A stretch of DNA of 13,753 bases from an uncultured Acidimicrobiia bacterium (GCA_937900165.1 CALCCX010000008.1:1-13753), one strand, 5' to 3'; positions 5,434-13,196 are shown, numbered from the stretch's first letter. Made by a program: numbers and translations. The notes: a model not told the origin generated them from the sequence alone.

Positions 5434-6219
5434 GTGGAAGTCAACGGCAAGGTAGCGGTCGTCACAGGTGGGGCTAATGGCATCGGTAGAGCCATCTGCG
5501 AGAAACTTTCGGAGGCGGGCGCCAAAGTGGCGGTCGCAGACATCGACGAATCAGCCGCCGCCTCAACGGCAGACCTGGTCGGAGGAATGTGGCGACGAGT
5601 GGACGTGTCGGTCGAATCAGACGTGATGGCTCTGGTGGCCGACTCCGAGGATGAGCTCGGGCCGGTCGATCTTTTCTTTGCCAACGCTGGAATCGCCATG
5701 GAGGGAGACCCTTGGACCAGTGACGGCGAATGGCAACGGATCTGGGAGACCAACACGATGTCTCATGTATATACAGCCCGAGCCGTCTTGCCAGGCATGC
5801 TCGAGCGTGGATCCGGCTACCTGGTCCATACATCCTCGGCCGCCGGCCTGTTGAACCAGCTTGGCTCTGCGCCCTATGCCGTCACCAAACATGCGGTGGT
5901 CGCTTTCGCCGAGTGGTTGTCCATCACGTATGGCGACCGTGGCCTCAAGGTGTCGGTTATTGCACCCCAGGCGGTCCGGACTGCGATGACTGATGCGCTG
6001 GTGGCTGGGCCTCAATCCGTTGCCGCTATCGACGGGATGATGGAACCGGATGAGGTGGCCGACATAGTGCTGGAAGGGGTGAGGGCCGAGCGATTCCTGA
6101 TCCTGCCCCATCAAGAAGTCGCCGAATACATAGTCCGCAAAGCCACAGACTACGACCGCTGGCTAGCCGGTATGCGCCGCCTCCAAGCCCGCCTGAGCGA
6201 AGAAAATCCGGTTCCTTAG
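5434..6219 (+). CDS. Short-chain dehydrogenase/reductase (SDR)
   Basis: This 261-residue classical SDR is an NAD(P)-dependent oxidoreductase. The cofactor loop TGGANGIG is at residues 11-18, DIDES (an Asp that suggests NAD) ends the second strand, and NAG is present in FANAGIAMEG. The catalytic residues are Ser135 (HTSSAAG), Tyr148 and Lys152 (YAVTK), all intact. I start it at GTG 5434, one base after the enoyl-CoA hydratase stop, with AAGGA eight bases upstream. A longer frame back to 5233 would only read the upstream gene out of frame. The substrate cannot be told from the sequence. The pairing with an enoyl-CoA hydratase suggests beta-oxidation-like chemistry or lipid metabolism. Confidence 0.9.
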   Translation: MEVNGKVAVVTGGANGIGRAICEKLSEAGAKVAVADIDESAAASTADLVGGMWRRVDVSVESDVMALVADSEDELGPVDLFFANAGIAMEGDPWTSDGEWQRIWETNTMSHVYTARAVLPGMLERGSGYLVHTSSAAGLLNQLGSAPYAVTKHAVVAFAEWLSITYGDRGLKVSVIAPQAVRTAMTDALVAGPQSVAAIDGMMEPDEVADIVLEGVRAERFLILPHQEVAEYIVRKATDYDRWLAGMRRLQARLSEENPVP

Positions 6220-6270
6220 GCTCTAGCACGGATATATCCCCACTAGAGCCGAAAGTTCGCCTCTAGCGGG
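6219..6270. repeat. CTCTAG repeat cluster with inverted repeat before yifB
   Basis: GGCTCTAG (6219-6226) and CTAGAGCC (6243-6250) form a perfect 8-bp inverted repeat. The 16-base loop between them contains a second palindrome, GGATATATCC (6230-6239). A third copy, GCCTCTAGCGGG, follows at about 6259-6270. The first arm overlaps the SDR stop codon. There is no T-run. The cluster could terminate the SDR transcript or bind a regulator of yifB-dprA. Confidence 0.5.
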
Positions 6271-6313
6271 CCTTGTGGCGGACGGCCCTCTTCTTTCTGT
6301 CCGACCCTTGCCG

Positions 6314-6319
6314 TACGGT
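6314..6319 (+). promoter_or_regulatory. Candidate -10 box, leaderless yifB promoter
   Basis: TACGGT fits TANNNT and is followed by six bases and then the yifB ATG at 6326. The ATG has at best a weak GGTGG nearby. A transcript starting on the ATG would drive yifB and dprA. Confidence 0.35.
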
Positions 6320-6325
6320 GGTCTC

Positions 6326-7798
6326 ATGTTTGCAGCGACCACCTCGGTGGCGCTGGTGGGGGTCGAGGCGCGGCCTGTCAGTGTCGAAGCACATGTTGGC
6401 GGTGGGGAGAAAGGCCGGTTTCAGATCGTCGGCCTGCCGGACACCGCGGTCAGGGAGGCCAAGGACCGGGTGCTCTCGGCGATGGCCGTTTCCGGGTACC
6501 GGTTTCCGATGGGCCGGGTGACCGTCAACCTGGCACCGGCCGACCTCCCCAAGAGTGGTTCTGCCTATGACTTGCCGATCGCGTTGGCGGTGTTGGCTGC
6601 GGCCGGCATCATCGATTTTGGCGCGTCGCAGGTGGTGGCATTGGGTGAGTTGGCTCTTGATGGTTCGGTCCGGCCGGCCCGGGGTGGGCTGGGGGCGGCG
6701 ATGGTGGCCAAGGCGGCCAATCGACTGTGTTTACTTCCGCCGCCGTCCGCGGCAGAGGCCAGCTTGGTGAACGGAACAGAGTTGCGAACCGTTTCGAATC
6801 TTGGCCAGGCTGTCGCGGCGGCTCTGGGTGAATCAACCGAGTGTCGTATTCCTTCAATCGAACCGGAGTCCTGGCATGTCGAGGAGCTCGGGGAAGTGCG
6901 CGGCCAACCACTCGCCAGGCGAGCCATTGAGGTGGCTGCGGCCGGTGGTCATCATCTGTTGATGACCGGCCCTCCCGGCTCCGGCAAAACGATGCTGGCC
7001 AAGTGCCTGCCCGGCCTGCTTCCACCCCTGGATGCCGATCGAGCCCTTCAAGTAGCCCAGGTGTGGTCGGCGGCCGGCCGGGCCCGTCCACCGCTCGGCA
7101 CGGCACCGATCCGGGCACCCCACCACACTGCGAGTTCTGCGGCGCTGGTCGGCGGTGGTTCCGGGCTCCCGGTTCCCGGTGAGATCAGCCTGGCACATGG
7201 GGGAGTTCTGTTCCTCGACGAACTCGGCGAGTTCCCGCCCACAATGCTCGACGCGCTCCGCCAGCCACTCGAGGATGGATCGATCGTCATCGCCCGCAAG
7301 GGGGTGAGCGTTCAGTTTCCTGCCTCGTTCCAACTGGTGGCCGCCACCAATCCGTGCCCGTGCGGCTACGCGGGCGACTCGCGCCTGGCCTGCACGTGCT
7401 CTGACCGAGGTATCGAACGCTACCGCCGGCGTCTGTCCGGTCCGCTGGTCGATCGTTTCGATGTGCGGGTCACCGTTCCCCGCCCAGAAGGAGCACAGTT
7501 GCTCGGTCCGGGCGGTGAGACGACCACCCAGGTCGCCCCTCGAGTCTCGGCCGCCCGCCAGGCCCAAGCCGCTCGGGGTTGCCTCAACCGCTCCCTGGGC
7601 CGGGCCAAGCTCGACAAGATCCCGATGGCCGACGGTGCTCGGCGTCTTTTGGAAACCGCGCTGGAGGCCGATCGCCTGAGTGGGCGGGGGTACGACAGGG
7701 TCAGACGGGTGGCGGTGTCGATCGCCGACCTGGCCGGTGTCGAGGAGATCGCCGAGGCTCATGTCGGTGAGGCACTCACGTTGCGAGATGGGCCGTGA
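6326..7798 (+). CDS. yifB: YifB/ComM family Mg-chelatase-like AAA+ ATPase
   Basis: This 490-residue protein is full length for the YifB/ComM family. ComM is a hexameric helicase that promotes branch migration during natural transformation; the role in actinobacteria is less clear. An N-terminal S5-like ChlI domain (about 1-170, with FQIVGLPDTAVREAKDRV) precedes the AAA+ module. The module has Walker A GPPGSGKT (215-222), Walker B VLFLDE (294-299), and TNPCPCGY (341-348) followed by a CTCS cysteine cluster. LVDRFDVRV and a C-terminal Mg-chelatase domain with LSGRGYDRVRRVAVSIADL end the protein. I start it at ATG 6326 because FAATTSVALVGVEARPV is the family N-terminus; the in-frame GTG at 6275 adds 17 unrelated residues. 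dprA overlaps its stop by four bases, which supports a DNA-uptake or recombination role. Confidence 0.95.
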   Translation: MFAATTSVALVGVEARPVSVEAHVGGGEKGRFQIVGLPDTAVREAKDRVLSAMAVSGYRFPMGRVTVNLAPADLPKSGSAYDLPIALAVLAAAGIIDFGASQVVALGELALDGSVRPARGGLGAAMVAKAANRLCLLPPPSAAEASLVNGTELRTVSNLGQAVAAALGESTECRIPSIEPESWHVEELGEVRGQPLARRAIEVAAAGGHHLLMTGPPGSGKTMLAKCLPGLLPPLDADRALQVAQVWSAAGRARPPLGTAPIRAPHHTASSAALVGGGSGLPVPGEISLAHGGVLFLDELGEFPPTMLDALRQPLEDGSIVIARKGVSVQFPASFQLVAATNPCPCGYAGDSRLACTCSDRGIERYRRRLSGPLVDRFDVRVTVPRPEGAQLLGPGGETTTQVAPRVSAARQAQAARGCLNRSLGRAKLDKIPMADGARRLLETALEADRLSGRGYDRVRRVAVSIADLAGVEEIAEAHVGEALTLRDGP

Positions 7799-8838
7799 GG
7801 GACGACTGGCTCCGCCTTGCCCACGTCGGCATGCACCCTGACCGGCTGCGGGGGCTTCTCGCCGACTGCTCCTCGCCGGCCTCGGTCCTGGCGGCGATCG
7901 AATCAGGCAGGGTGCAGGTGCCCGATGCGGCTCGGGCGGCGGCGGCCGTCGCCGCCTCAGCTAGGCGCACCTGGTTGCAGGCAGCCGGTGTGCGATTCAT
8001 CGTGCGCGGCGATGGTGACTATCCGACTCGCTTGGACGAGGTGGAAGATCGCCCGCCGTTCCTGTTCGTGAAAGGAACGGTGCCGGCAGCGACAGGTGTG
8101 GCGATCGTAGGCACGAGACGATGTACCCGATACGGGCGCGATCTGGCGGAGGCGTTCGGTGCGGCTGTGAGTCAGGCCGGTTGGTCGGTGGTGAGTGGCT
8201 TGGCCAGGGGAATCGATGGGGCTGCTCATCGTGGGTCGCTTCGGGGGCCGGGCCCTGGGGTGGCGGTGCTCGGATGTGGAATCGATCGCTGGTATCCGAC
8301 GTCGCACGCCGGGCTCGGTCAGGCGCTGCTGGACAGAGGAGGAGCGGTCATGTCGGAGTATCCGCCAGGAACAACCCCGACCGGCTGGCGTTTCCCGCCT
8401 CGCAATCGCATCATCTCTGGCTTGGCCGCTGTCGTGGTGATCGTCGAAGCCGGGGTCAGGGGCGGGGCGCTGATCACTGCCAACCGAGCCCTGGATCACG
8501 ACCGTCTGATCCTGGCCGTGCCAGGCGACGTGACCAGGCCGTCATCCGAGGGGTGCAATCTGCTGATCCGCGATGGGGCGATTCCCGTTCTAGGACCAGA
8601 CGACCTAATCGAGTCGCTGAGCCTCATCATCGGCCAACCACCCGGCCCGAGGAGCGCGAGCGGATCGGCGACGGATGCGGACCTCGACCTGCCTGTCACC
8701 GGAATCACCATCGACGAGCTGGCGGCGGCCCAAGGTATCGAGGTATCCGAACTCCTGGCCGAACTCGGGCGTCACGTCGCGGACGGTTCGGTCGAGCTCA
8801 GGGACGGGCGGGCGTACCCGGCCCACCGCACCGCGTAG
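7795..8838 (+). CDS. dprA: DNA processing protein DprA
   Basis: DprA (Smf) binds incoming single-stranded DNA and loads RecA during natural transformation. The 347-residue protein has an N-terminal helical region and then the Rossmann-like domain: VAIVGTRRCTRYG (102-114), SGLARGIDGAAH (134-145), SEYPPGTTP, FPPRNRIISGL (200-210), GGALITA, and PSSEGCNLLIRDGA (249-262). A C-terminal winged-helix domain follows (about 296-345, TGITIDELAAAQGIEVSELL). The start is GTG 7795, overlapping the yifB TGA in GTGA, so the two genes are translationally coupled. It is convergent with the exporter operon; 57 bases with a tandem repeat separate them. No other competence gene is in view, so transformability cannot be inferred. 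Confidence 0.95.
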   Translation: MRDDWLRLAHVGMHPDRLRGLLADCSSPASVLAAIESGRVQVPDAARAAAAVAASARRTWLQAAGVRFIVRGDGDYPTRLDEVEDRPPFLFVKGTVPAATGVAIVGTRRCTRYGRDLAEAFGAAVSQAGWSVVSGLARGIDGAAHRGSLRGPGPGVAVLGCGIDRWYPTSHAGLGQALLDRGGAVMSEYPPGTTPTGWRFPPRNRIISGLAAVVVIVEAGVRGGALITANRALDHDRLILAVPGDVTRPSSEGCNLLIRDGAIPVLGPDDLIESLSLIIGQPPGPRSASGSATDADLDLPVTGITIDELAAAQGIEVSELLAELGRHVADGSVELRDGRAYPAHRTA

Positions 8839-8852
8839 CGCGGCGCCCGTCG

Positions 8853-8894
8853 TGGCGGAAAGCGGATGGCGGAAAGCGGATGGCGGATAGCGCT
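8853..8894. repeat. 14-nt tandem repeat, nearly three copies
   Basis: TGGCGGAAAGCGGA occurs at 8853-8866 and 8867-8880, followed by a diverged third copy, TGGCGGATAGCGCT (8881-8894). It fills most of the 57-bp gap between the convergent ends of dprA and the last permease gene, stopping two bases short of that gene's stop codon. No intrinsic terminator is obvious there. Confidence 0.85.
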
Positions 8895-8895
8895 C

Positions 8896-10056
8896 TTATT
8901 GAGCTGTGATGACCTTGCGCATTCGCCAGGTGGCGAGGGCGAGCAGGACGATGGCGAAGATGGCCAACACCCCGAGCTGGGGCCCGATATCGGTGATGGT
9001 TCCGTTTCGGCGGAACAGCTCGGCGAAGGCCTCATTGGCCCATGCATGTGGGGTGAATTTGGCGATTTGGCGCATTGTGTCGCTGAACAGTTCGATCGGC
9101 AGCATGCTGCCGCCGATTGCCGCCAACCCAAGGCCGGCGATCACTCCGACAGATCCGGCTTGCTGATCGTTTTTGAACAAAGTGCCGAATAGCAACGCGG
9201 CGCCGGCACCGACCGCCGAAAAGGCCAGGATGATCGATGCGGCACCGAGCGGGTCGCCCCAGCTCACACCGAACAACAACGCCGTGGCAGCAACGATATA
9301 AAGACCCTGCACCAGGACCACCATGAAGCGACCAAGGGCTTCGCCGGCAACGATCGTGGCGGGGCTGGTCGGAGTACTCATCATGCGGCGGGTCACCCCG
9401 AGTTGGCGGCTTTGGATGATGGCCGCACTACCTGCCAATCCGGTGAGGAACATGAACAGTACAAGCTGGCTCGACGCGCCGACATCGAAACGGCCGGTGA
9501 CTCCTTCGAAAAGGGAATCACCGGTGGTGCTGGATTCGATTGTGATCGTATCGGTTCCGCCATTGAGTCGAGCAGCGGTTGCCGCTGCGGCGGTGGGGTC
9601 AGCACCCCGATCTGTTGCGAACCGGGCTGCCGCAGCTTCGCTGGTTGCAGTCGCGACGGCCTGATCGACGATGGCCCTCATCTGTGGTCCGAAGCCGTCA
9701 GGCCTACTGACGAACCCGACGCTGATGTTCTCCCCGTCGGCGATCTGGGCGGAGGCGTTTTCCGGGATGGCAACGCCGGCAGAGACAGTGTTCCTCTCGA
9801 CTGCCAGGAGGAGGGCTGCCTCGGTATCGAAGCGGATCGCCCGAATGCGATCCCCAGACTCGAGGTTGTCAAGGATGGCATTCGCGACCGGGTCGCCATC
9901 GGACATTGACACTCCTAGGCGTCGTGATGTTTCTCCACCGAACTGCGCACCGATGAGCAGCACTATGCCAAGCGGCAGGATGAACACAAAAAAGATGTTC
10001 GCCCTGTCGCGGAGGAACCGAGAGAGGTTGGATCGTGCGATGGTCAAGATCTTCAC
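8896..10056 (-). CDS. ABC-2 type permease (second of two)
   Basis: This 386-residue integral membrane subunit belongs to an ABC-2 type exporter. One helix lies near the N-terminus (about 21-38, IFFVFILPLGIVLLIGA). A long, probably extracytoplasmic region of roughly 160 residues follows. The C-terminal half has several hydrophobic helices with the ABC-2 hallmark MMSTPTSPATIVAGEALGR, and later FTPHAWANEAF. I start it at GTG 10056: KILTIARSNLSRFLRDRANI is a typical permease start, AAGGTGG lies eight bases upstream, and the GTG overlaps the TGA of the preceding permease in GTGA. The same frame stays open upstream to 10410, but that part is out-of-frame reading of the neighbour. It is the last gene of the operon. 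Confidence 0.9.
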   Translation of the reverse strand: MKILTIARSNLSRFLRDRANIFFVFILPLGIVLLIGAQFGGETSRRLGVSMSDGDPVANAILDNLESGDRIRAIRFDTEAALLLAVERNTVSAGVAIPENASAQIADGENISVGFVSRPDGFGPQMRAIVDQAVATATSEAAAARFATDRGADPTAAAATAARLNGGTDTITIESSTTGDSLFEGVTGRFDVGASSQLVLFMFLTGLAGSAAIIQSRQLGVTRRMMSTPTSPATIVAGEALGRFMVVLVQGLYIVAATALLFGVSWGDPLGAASIILAFSAVGAGAALLFGTLFKNDQQAGSVGVIAGLGLAAIGGSMLPIELFSDTMRQIAKFTPHAWANEAFAELFRRNGTITDIGPQLGVLAIFAIVLLALATWRMRKVITAQ

Positions 10057-11234
10057 GCCGAAACCACCTTTCGGGCGACAGAGACAGCAGCCACACCGAA
10101 TCCGAGCGCGATCAACAAGAGCACCCCGACCGCCGGCAACGTGTCGACGATGTTGCCACCGCCCAGGTCTGCCAGTCCGCGCAGGAACCATGCATTCGGA
10201 GTCAGGAAGCGGAGTTGCCCGAGAAATGAGGTCGGGTCCCCGATTGGGACGAAGGTCCCGCCCAGCATCCCCAGGGTCACCGCCACGATCCCCTGGAGAT
10301 TGCCGGATTGCTCTGTGGTCTTGGCCAGTCCTCCGACAAAGGACATCAGGGCGACCACGGCCAGGACGGCAGCGAATATCAGGAGAAGCACTCCGGCCGG
10401 GTCTCCCCAATTTGCTCCCATCAGCAACGTCGAGGCGACAACCAACGTGACCATCGCTACCAGTCCGATCAGGACGCTGCTCAATGCCTTGCCACCGATG
10501 ATCGATGATCGGCGGATAGGGGCGGCGATCAGTCTCGTCATCGTGCCGTCGCGACGCTCCTCGAGCATCGAGGTTACGCCCAACCCTGCAACGAAGAACA
10601 TGAAGAAGATCGACAATCCGGCGACAAAAAAGGTGGCCGAATCGAGTAGGCGTATCCCGGCGTCGATGCCGACCAGCGCGGCCACCGGCGGCTGAGCGCC
10701 TGCCTCTGCGGCCGCGGACGCGATCTCGTCCGGCCCGATCACACCTGTCTCAACGGCAGTGAGGGCGGCGTCGGTGGCTGCGGCCAATCCGCTCGCGAAC
10801 CGCTCCGCTATGGAGGCGGCGACTCCGGCACTGGTCGGTGTATCGACATTGCCAACCACCTCGATGTTGGCCGGTAGGCCGGTCGTGATGTTCGCCGAGA
10901 GGTCGGATGGGAGGATGAACAAGGAGTCGATGGTGCCGTCTTCCACTGCTGCGCGGGCGTCTGGCTCGATGTCGAAGGGCTGGACAGCTATCAACCCGTC
11001 CGCTTCGATGGCTTCCAGCACTTCGGTGAACGCCTGGGAGACCGGGCCGTCGTCTCGGTCGACGATCCCGTAGTCGAACTGAACCGACTGTCCGATGTCG
11101 TTGCCGCCGCCCCCGAAGACGAGGTTGAAGATGAAGGCCAGAGCCAGGGGGGCGACGAAGGCGATGACGAAGACCGATCGGTCGCGTGATCGCAGAGCCA
11201 GGTCTTTGCGAGCGATAATCCAGGCAATCCGCAT
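10053..11234 (-). CDS. ABC-2 type permease (first of two)
   Basis: This 393-residue permease has the same layout as its downstream partner. It has an N-terminal amphipathic start (MRIAWIIARKDLALRSRDRS) and a first helix (FVIAFVAPLALAFIFNLVF). A large extracytoplasmic domain of about 160 residues follows, then a C-terminal block of helices containing SMLEERRDGTMTRLIAAPIRR, the typical ABC-2 cytoplasmic loop, and FLTPNAWFLRGLADL. ATG 11234 lies one base after the ATPase stop. With the second permease it would form a heterodimeric channel driven by the upstream ATPase. The layout, one ATPase with two ABC-2 permeases, resembles drug and antimicrobial-lipid exporters such as LnrLMN of Bacillus, but the substrate cannot be inferred. 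Confidence 0.92.
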   Translation of the reverse strand: MRIAWIIARKDLALRSRDRSVFVIAFVAPLALAFIFNLVFGGGGNDIGQSVQFDYGIVDRDDGPVSQAFTEVLEAIEADGLIAVQPFDIEPDARAAVEDGTIDSLFILPSDLSANITTGLPANIEVVGNVDTPTSAGVAASIAERFASGLAAATDAALTAVETGVIGPDEIASAAAEAGAQPPVAALVGIDAGIRLLDSATFFVAGLSIFFMFFVAGLGVTSMLEERRDGTMTRLIAAPIRRSSIIGGKALSSVLIGLVAMVTLVVASTLLMGANWGDPAGVLLLIFAAVLAVVALMSFVGGLAKTTEQSGNLQGIVAVTLGMLGGTFVPIGDPTSFLGQLRFLTPNAWFLRGLADLGGGNIVDTLPAVGVLLLIALGFGVAAVSVARKVVSA

Positions 11235-11235
11235 C

Positions 11236-12180
11236 TCAGTCCCGCAACGCTTTGCCGGTCAAATGCAGGAAGGCCGCCTCGAGATCGGGTTCCTCGACTG
11301 CGACAGAGGACACAGACGCTCCGGTGTTCGTCACGGTCTCCAGTGCCTTGGCGAGCAGCTCACTGGCATCTCGCACGAGGAGGGTTATCTGTCCGTCACT
11401 TGCTCCGGCCTCCTCCACACCCGACATACCGCGGAGGTCGGTGACCGCTGACTCGAGCGGCCCATTGGCCGTTATGGAGATGCGGTCGCGTTCACCGACC
11501 ATCTGGACGAGCTGACGTCTGGTTCCCTCCGCCTTGATCTCGCCCTGGTCGATGATGCCGACCCGGGTGGCGAGGCGTTCGGCCTCCTCCATGTAGTGGG
11601 TCGTGTAGAGCACCGCAATGCCGTCCGAGGACAGAGCCTCGACGCTTTCCAGGATCGCGTTGCGTGACTGGGGGTCGACTCCGACGGTTGGCTCGTCGAG
11701 GATTAGCAGTCGCGGTTGGTGGAGGAGGCCGATGCCGATATTGAGGCGCCGCTTCATGCCTCCCGAGAATTCACCGGCGCGATCGTCCGCTCGGTCCGTC
11801 AAGCCGATCACTTCCAGCACCTTGGCAACCCGATCCTTGAGTTGCTGCCCGCTGATTTCGTACAGCCGGGCAAAGAACGTGAGGTTTTCCCGAGCGGTCA
11901 GGTCCGGGTAGATGGCCAGATCCTGGGGGACCAATCCGATTTTGCGACGAGGGTCGAGGGTGCGCACAGTCATCGGCTCGCCTTCGATGAGGACTTGCCC
12001 ACCGTCGCGTTCCAGCAGGCCACCGACCATGGCGATCGTAGTGGTTTTGCCTGCACCATTGGGTCCGAGCAGTCCGTAGGTCTCGCCGGGGTCGATATGG
12101 AACGACACCCCGCGCACCGCATGCAGGTCGCCGAACCGCTTGTCGAGGTCAGTCGCTTCGAGTACCGGCCGATCGGTCAC
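11236..12180 (-). CDS. ABC exporter ATP-binding protein
   Basis: This 314-residue ATPase powers the two ABC-2 permeases encoded downstream. The nucleotide-binding motifs are all intact: Walker A GPNGAGKT (39-46), Q-loop Gln86 (GLVPQDL), signature FSGGMKRRL (138-146), Walker B LLILDEP (158-164) and H-loop His195 (TTHYMEEAERLA). The last ~90 residues form the accessory domain common in drug-exporter ATPases, ending in PDLEAAFLHLTGKALRD. The start is GTG 12180, overlapping the regulator's TGA in GTGA, with AGGGA five bases upstream. The family includes DrrA-like and LnrL-like proteins for export of drugs or membrane-active compounds. Confidence 0.95.
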   Translation of the reverse strand: MTDRPVLEATDLDKRFGDLHAVRGVSFHIDPGETYGLLGPNGAGKTTTIAMVGGLLERDGGQVLIEGEPMTVRTLDPRRKIGLVPQDLAIYPDLTARENLTFFARLYEISGQQLKDRVAKVLEVIGLTDRADDRAGEFSGGMKRRLNIGIGLLHQPRLLILDEPTVGVDPQSRNAILESVEALSSDGIAVLYTTHYMEEAERLATRVGIIDQGEIKAEGTRRQLVQMVGERDRISITANGPLESAVTDLRGMSGVEEAGASDGQITLLVRDASELLAKALETVTNTGASVSSVAVEEPDLEAAFLHLTGKALRD

Positions 12181-12503
12181 TTGGTCCCTGCCTTTGTCTG
12201 GTCGATGATTTCTTGGAGCGCGACAAGATGGTTATTGAATCCCGACCGTCCCGTGCTGGTCGCTCTCACCCAAGTCCGAGGGCGGCGGCCTTCGAAGGTC
12301 TTTGTGACCGCTACAAACCCGGCCTCTGCCAACACCTGGAGGTGGCGGCTCAGGTTGCCGTCTGTGAGGCCGAGGCGTTCTTTCAGGAACTGAAAGTCGG
12401 CGCGGTCGGCTTCGGTAAGCACGGCCAGGATGCCGAAACGAACCCTTTGATGAATGACATCGTCCAGGCGCCTGGTGGGATGCTCGGCAGAAGTGCTGAT
12501 CAC
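12177..12503 (-). CDS. Winged-helix transcriptional regulator
   Basis: This 108-residue single-domain regulator has a winged helix. DDVIHQRVRFGILAVLTEAD leads into FLKERLGLTDGNLSRHLQVLAEAGFV (helix-turn-helix, about 39-64). A wing follows, with VTKTFEGRRPRTWVRATSTGR. This pattern fits the ArsR/MarR-like group of PF13601 (HTH_34). No metal-binding cysteines or other sensor residues are seen, so its signal is unknown. I start it at GTG 12503, overlapping the TGA of the membrane-protein gene in GTGA. Upstream codons in this frame are Arg-rich and only shadow that gene. Small regulators of this kind usually repress their own operon. The 17-bp inverted repeat at 13084-13100 is the likely binding site. 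Confidence 0.9.
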   Translation of the reverse strand: MISTSAEHPTRRLDDVIHQRVRFGILAVLTEADRADFQFLKERLGLTDGNLSRHLQVLAEAGFVAVTKTFEGRRPRTWVRATSTGRSGFNNHLVALQEIIDQTKAGTK

Positions 12504-13075
12504 CGAGCGGTTCCCATCGAGCGGATGCCAACGGCGACGCCGACCATGGTCGCCGCGTAGACAAGACCGGCGACGACGTAGAGCGTGAGAGTGTCCGGGA
12601 CGATCGGGCCGGACAAGCCGATGGCGATCGCCAAGGCGGCGAACAGGGCCGCGATTGTCGGTTGATGATCTAGCCAGGCGAAAGCGACGAAGCCGAACCC
12701 AAAAACTACCCAGATGACCACTACGACCGTGCGGCCGGGGAGCAAGGCGCTGGATGCGAAGTTGATGACGGTGATGGCCCCGCCGACCCACCAGTAGGGG
12801 CGGGGGTCACGCTGGACGCCAGTTCGCTGATCCTCGCGGGCGCAGACGACGATGGTGGCAACGATTCCGAGTGGGGCTGCGATGAGCCAGTACCAGGCGA
12901 AGACATGAGTGAACGCCGAGAGCGACGCTCCGCCGCAGACAATCGCCCACACGATGTACCACTGCCAGCCGTGGGCATCCAATTCCCGTCTGGCAACTGC
13001 CCGCATATCCCTCGCATCGGACACCATTGAGTGCGCCTCGTCGAGATCGACGTGTGAGTACCTCGAGCTTTCCAT
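12500..13075 (-). CDS. Six-helix membrane protein of the exporter operon
   Basis: I do not recognise the family. The 191-residue protein has a 35-residue polar N-terminus (LDEAHSMVSDARDMRAVARRELDAHGW). About six hydrophobic helices follow, near 39-57, 60-78, 94-112, 116-134, 139-157 and 163-183. There are no catalytic motifs. It is the first gene of the operon and overlaps the regulator by four bases. Membrane proteins placed next to small winged-helix regulators may sense the membrane or the exported compound, but that is inference. The start is ATG 13075, with no ribosome-binding site and a predicted -10 box eight bases upstream, so a leaderless transcript is likely. An alternative start at Met17 (13027) has a weak GAGG. 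Confidence 0.82.
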   Translation of the reverse strand: MESSRYSHVDLDEAHSMVSDARDMRAVARRELDAHGWQWYIVWAIVCGGASLSAFTHVFAWYWLIAAPLGIVATIVVCAREDQRTGVQRDPRPYWWVGGAITVINFASSALLPGRTVVVVIWVVFGFGFVAFAWLDHQPTIAALFAALAIAIGLSGPIVPDTLTLYVVAGLVYAATMVGVAVGIRSMGTAR

Positions 13076-13083
13076 CCGAGAGG

Positions 13084-13100
13084 ACTTTACAACACAAAGT
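13084..13100. promoter_or_regulatory. Inverted repeat, probable operator of the exporter operon
   Basis: On the minus strand, ACTTT (13100-13096) and AAAGT (13088-13084) are perfect inverted arms spaced by seven bases. The right arm falls inside the predicted -10 box and ends eight bases before the membrane-protein ATG. This is where a repressor would block transcription, and the operon's second gene encodes a small winged-helix regulator. Confidence 0.5.
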
Positions 13101-13113
13101 GCCAGTTTCCCAA
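13084..13113 (-). promoter_or_regulatory. Candidate promoter of the exporter operon
   Basis: The minus strand reads TTGGGA (-35, 13113-13108; 4 of 6 to TTGACA), an 18-base spacer, then TAAAGT (-10, 13089-13084; TANNNT). The expected start falls at or beside the ATG at 13075, giving a leaderless mRNA. This fits the absence of a ribosome-binding site. Confidence 0.45.
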
Positions 13114-13139
13114 AACCTGTTCGCTCTCAGACAAAAGGG

Positions 13140-13195
13140 ACGGCGAGGCCGCACCAGGGCGAATCCCAAGCAAGCTTGGGTTGCGGCCCCGCCGT
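13140..13195 (-). other. Long stem-loop, possible structured RNA
   Basis: Arms at 13140-13153 (ACGGCGAGGCCGCA) and 13182-13195 (TGCGGCCCCGCCGT) pair at 13 of 14 positions. The odd pair is A-C in plus-strand RNA but G-U in minus-strand RNA, so the stem is unbroken only when transcribed from the minus strand. Inside is a second hairpin, CCCAAG/CTTGGG (13165-13180). On the minus strand the structure is followed by CCCTTTTGTC, a weak T-run. It could be a terminator or a small RNA on that strand. I match it to no known RNA family. Confidence 0.5.
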
Positions 13196-13196
13196 T

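Noticed and set aside
6275..6325. YifB start at GTG 6275
   Set aside because: It adds 17 residues not found in the family; ATG 6326 gives the normal N-terminus and has a fitting -10 box.
10057..10410. 118-residue extension of the second permease, or a fusion gene
   Set aside because: It overlaps the first permease gene in another frame and is Arg- and Gly-rich shadow sequence. GTG 10056 has a ribosome-binding site and a GTGA overlap.
8896..11234. Two permease genes as a recent tandem duplication
   Set aside because: They share layout and family but little visible sequence identity, so they are ordinary heterodimer partners.
12504..12791. Arg-rich N-terminal domain of the winged-helix regulator
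   Set aside because: It is the membrane-protein gene read in another frame; the regulator starts at GTG 12503.
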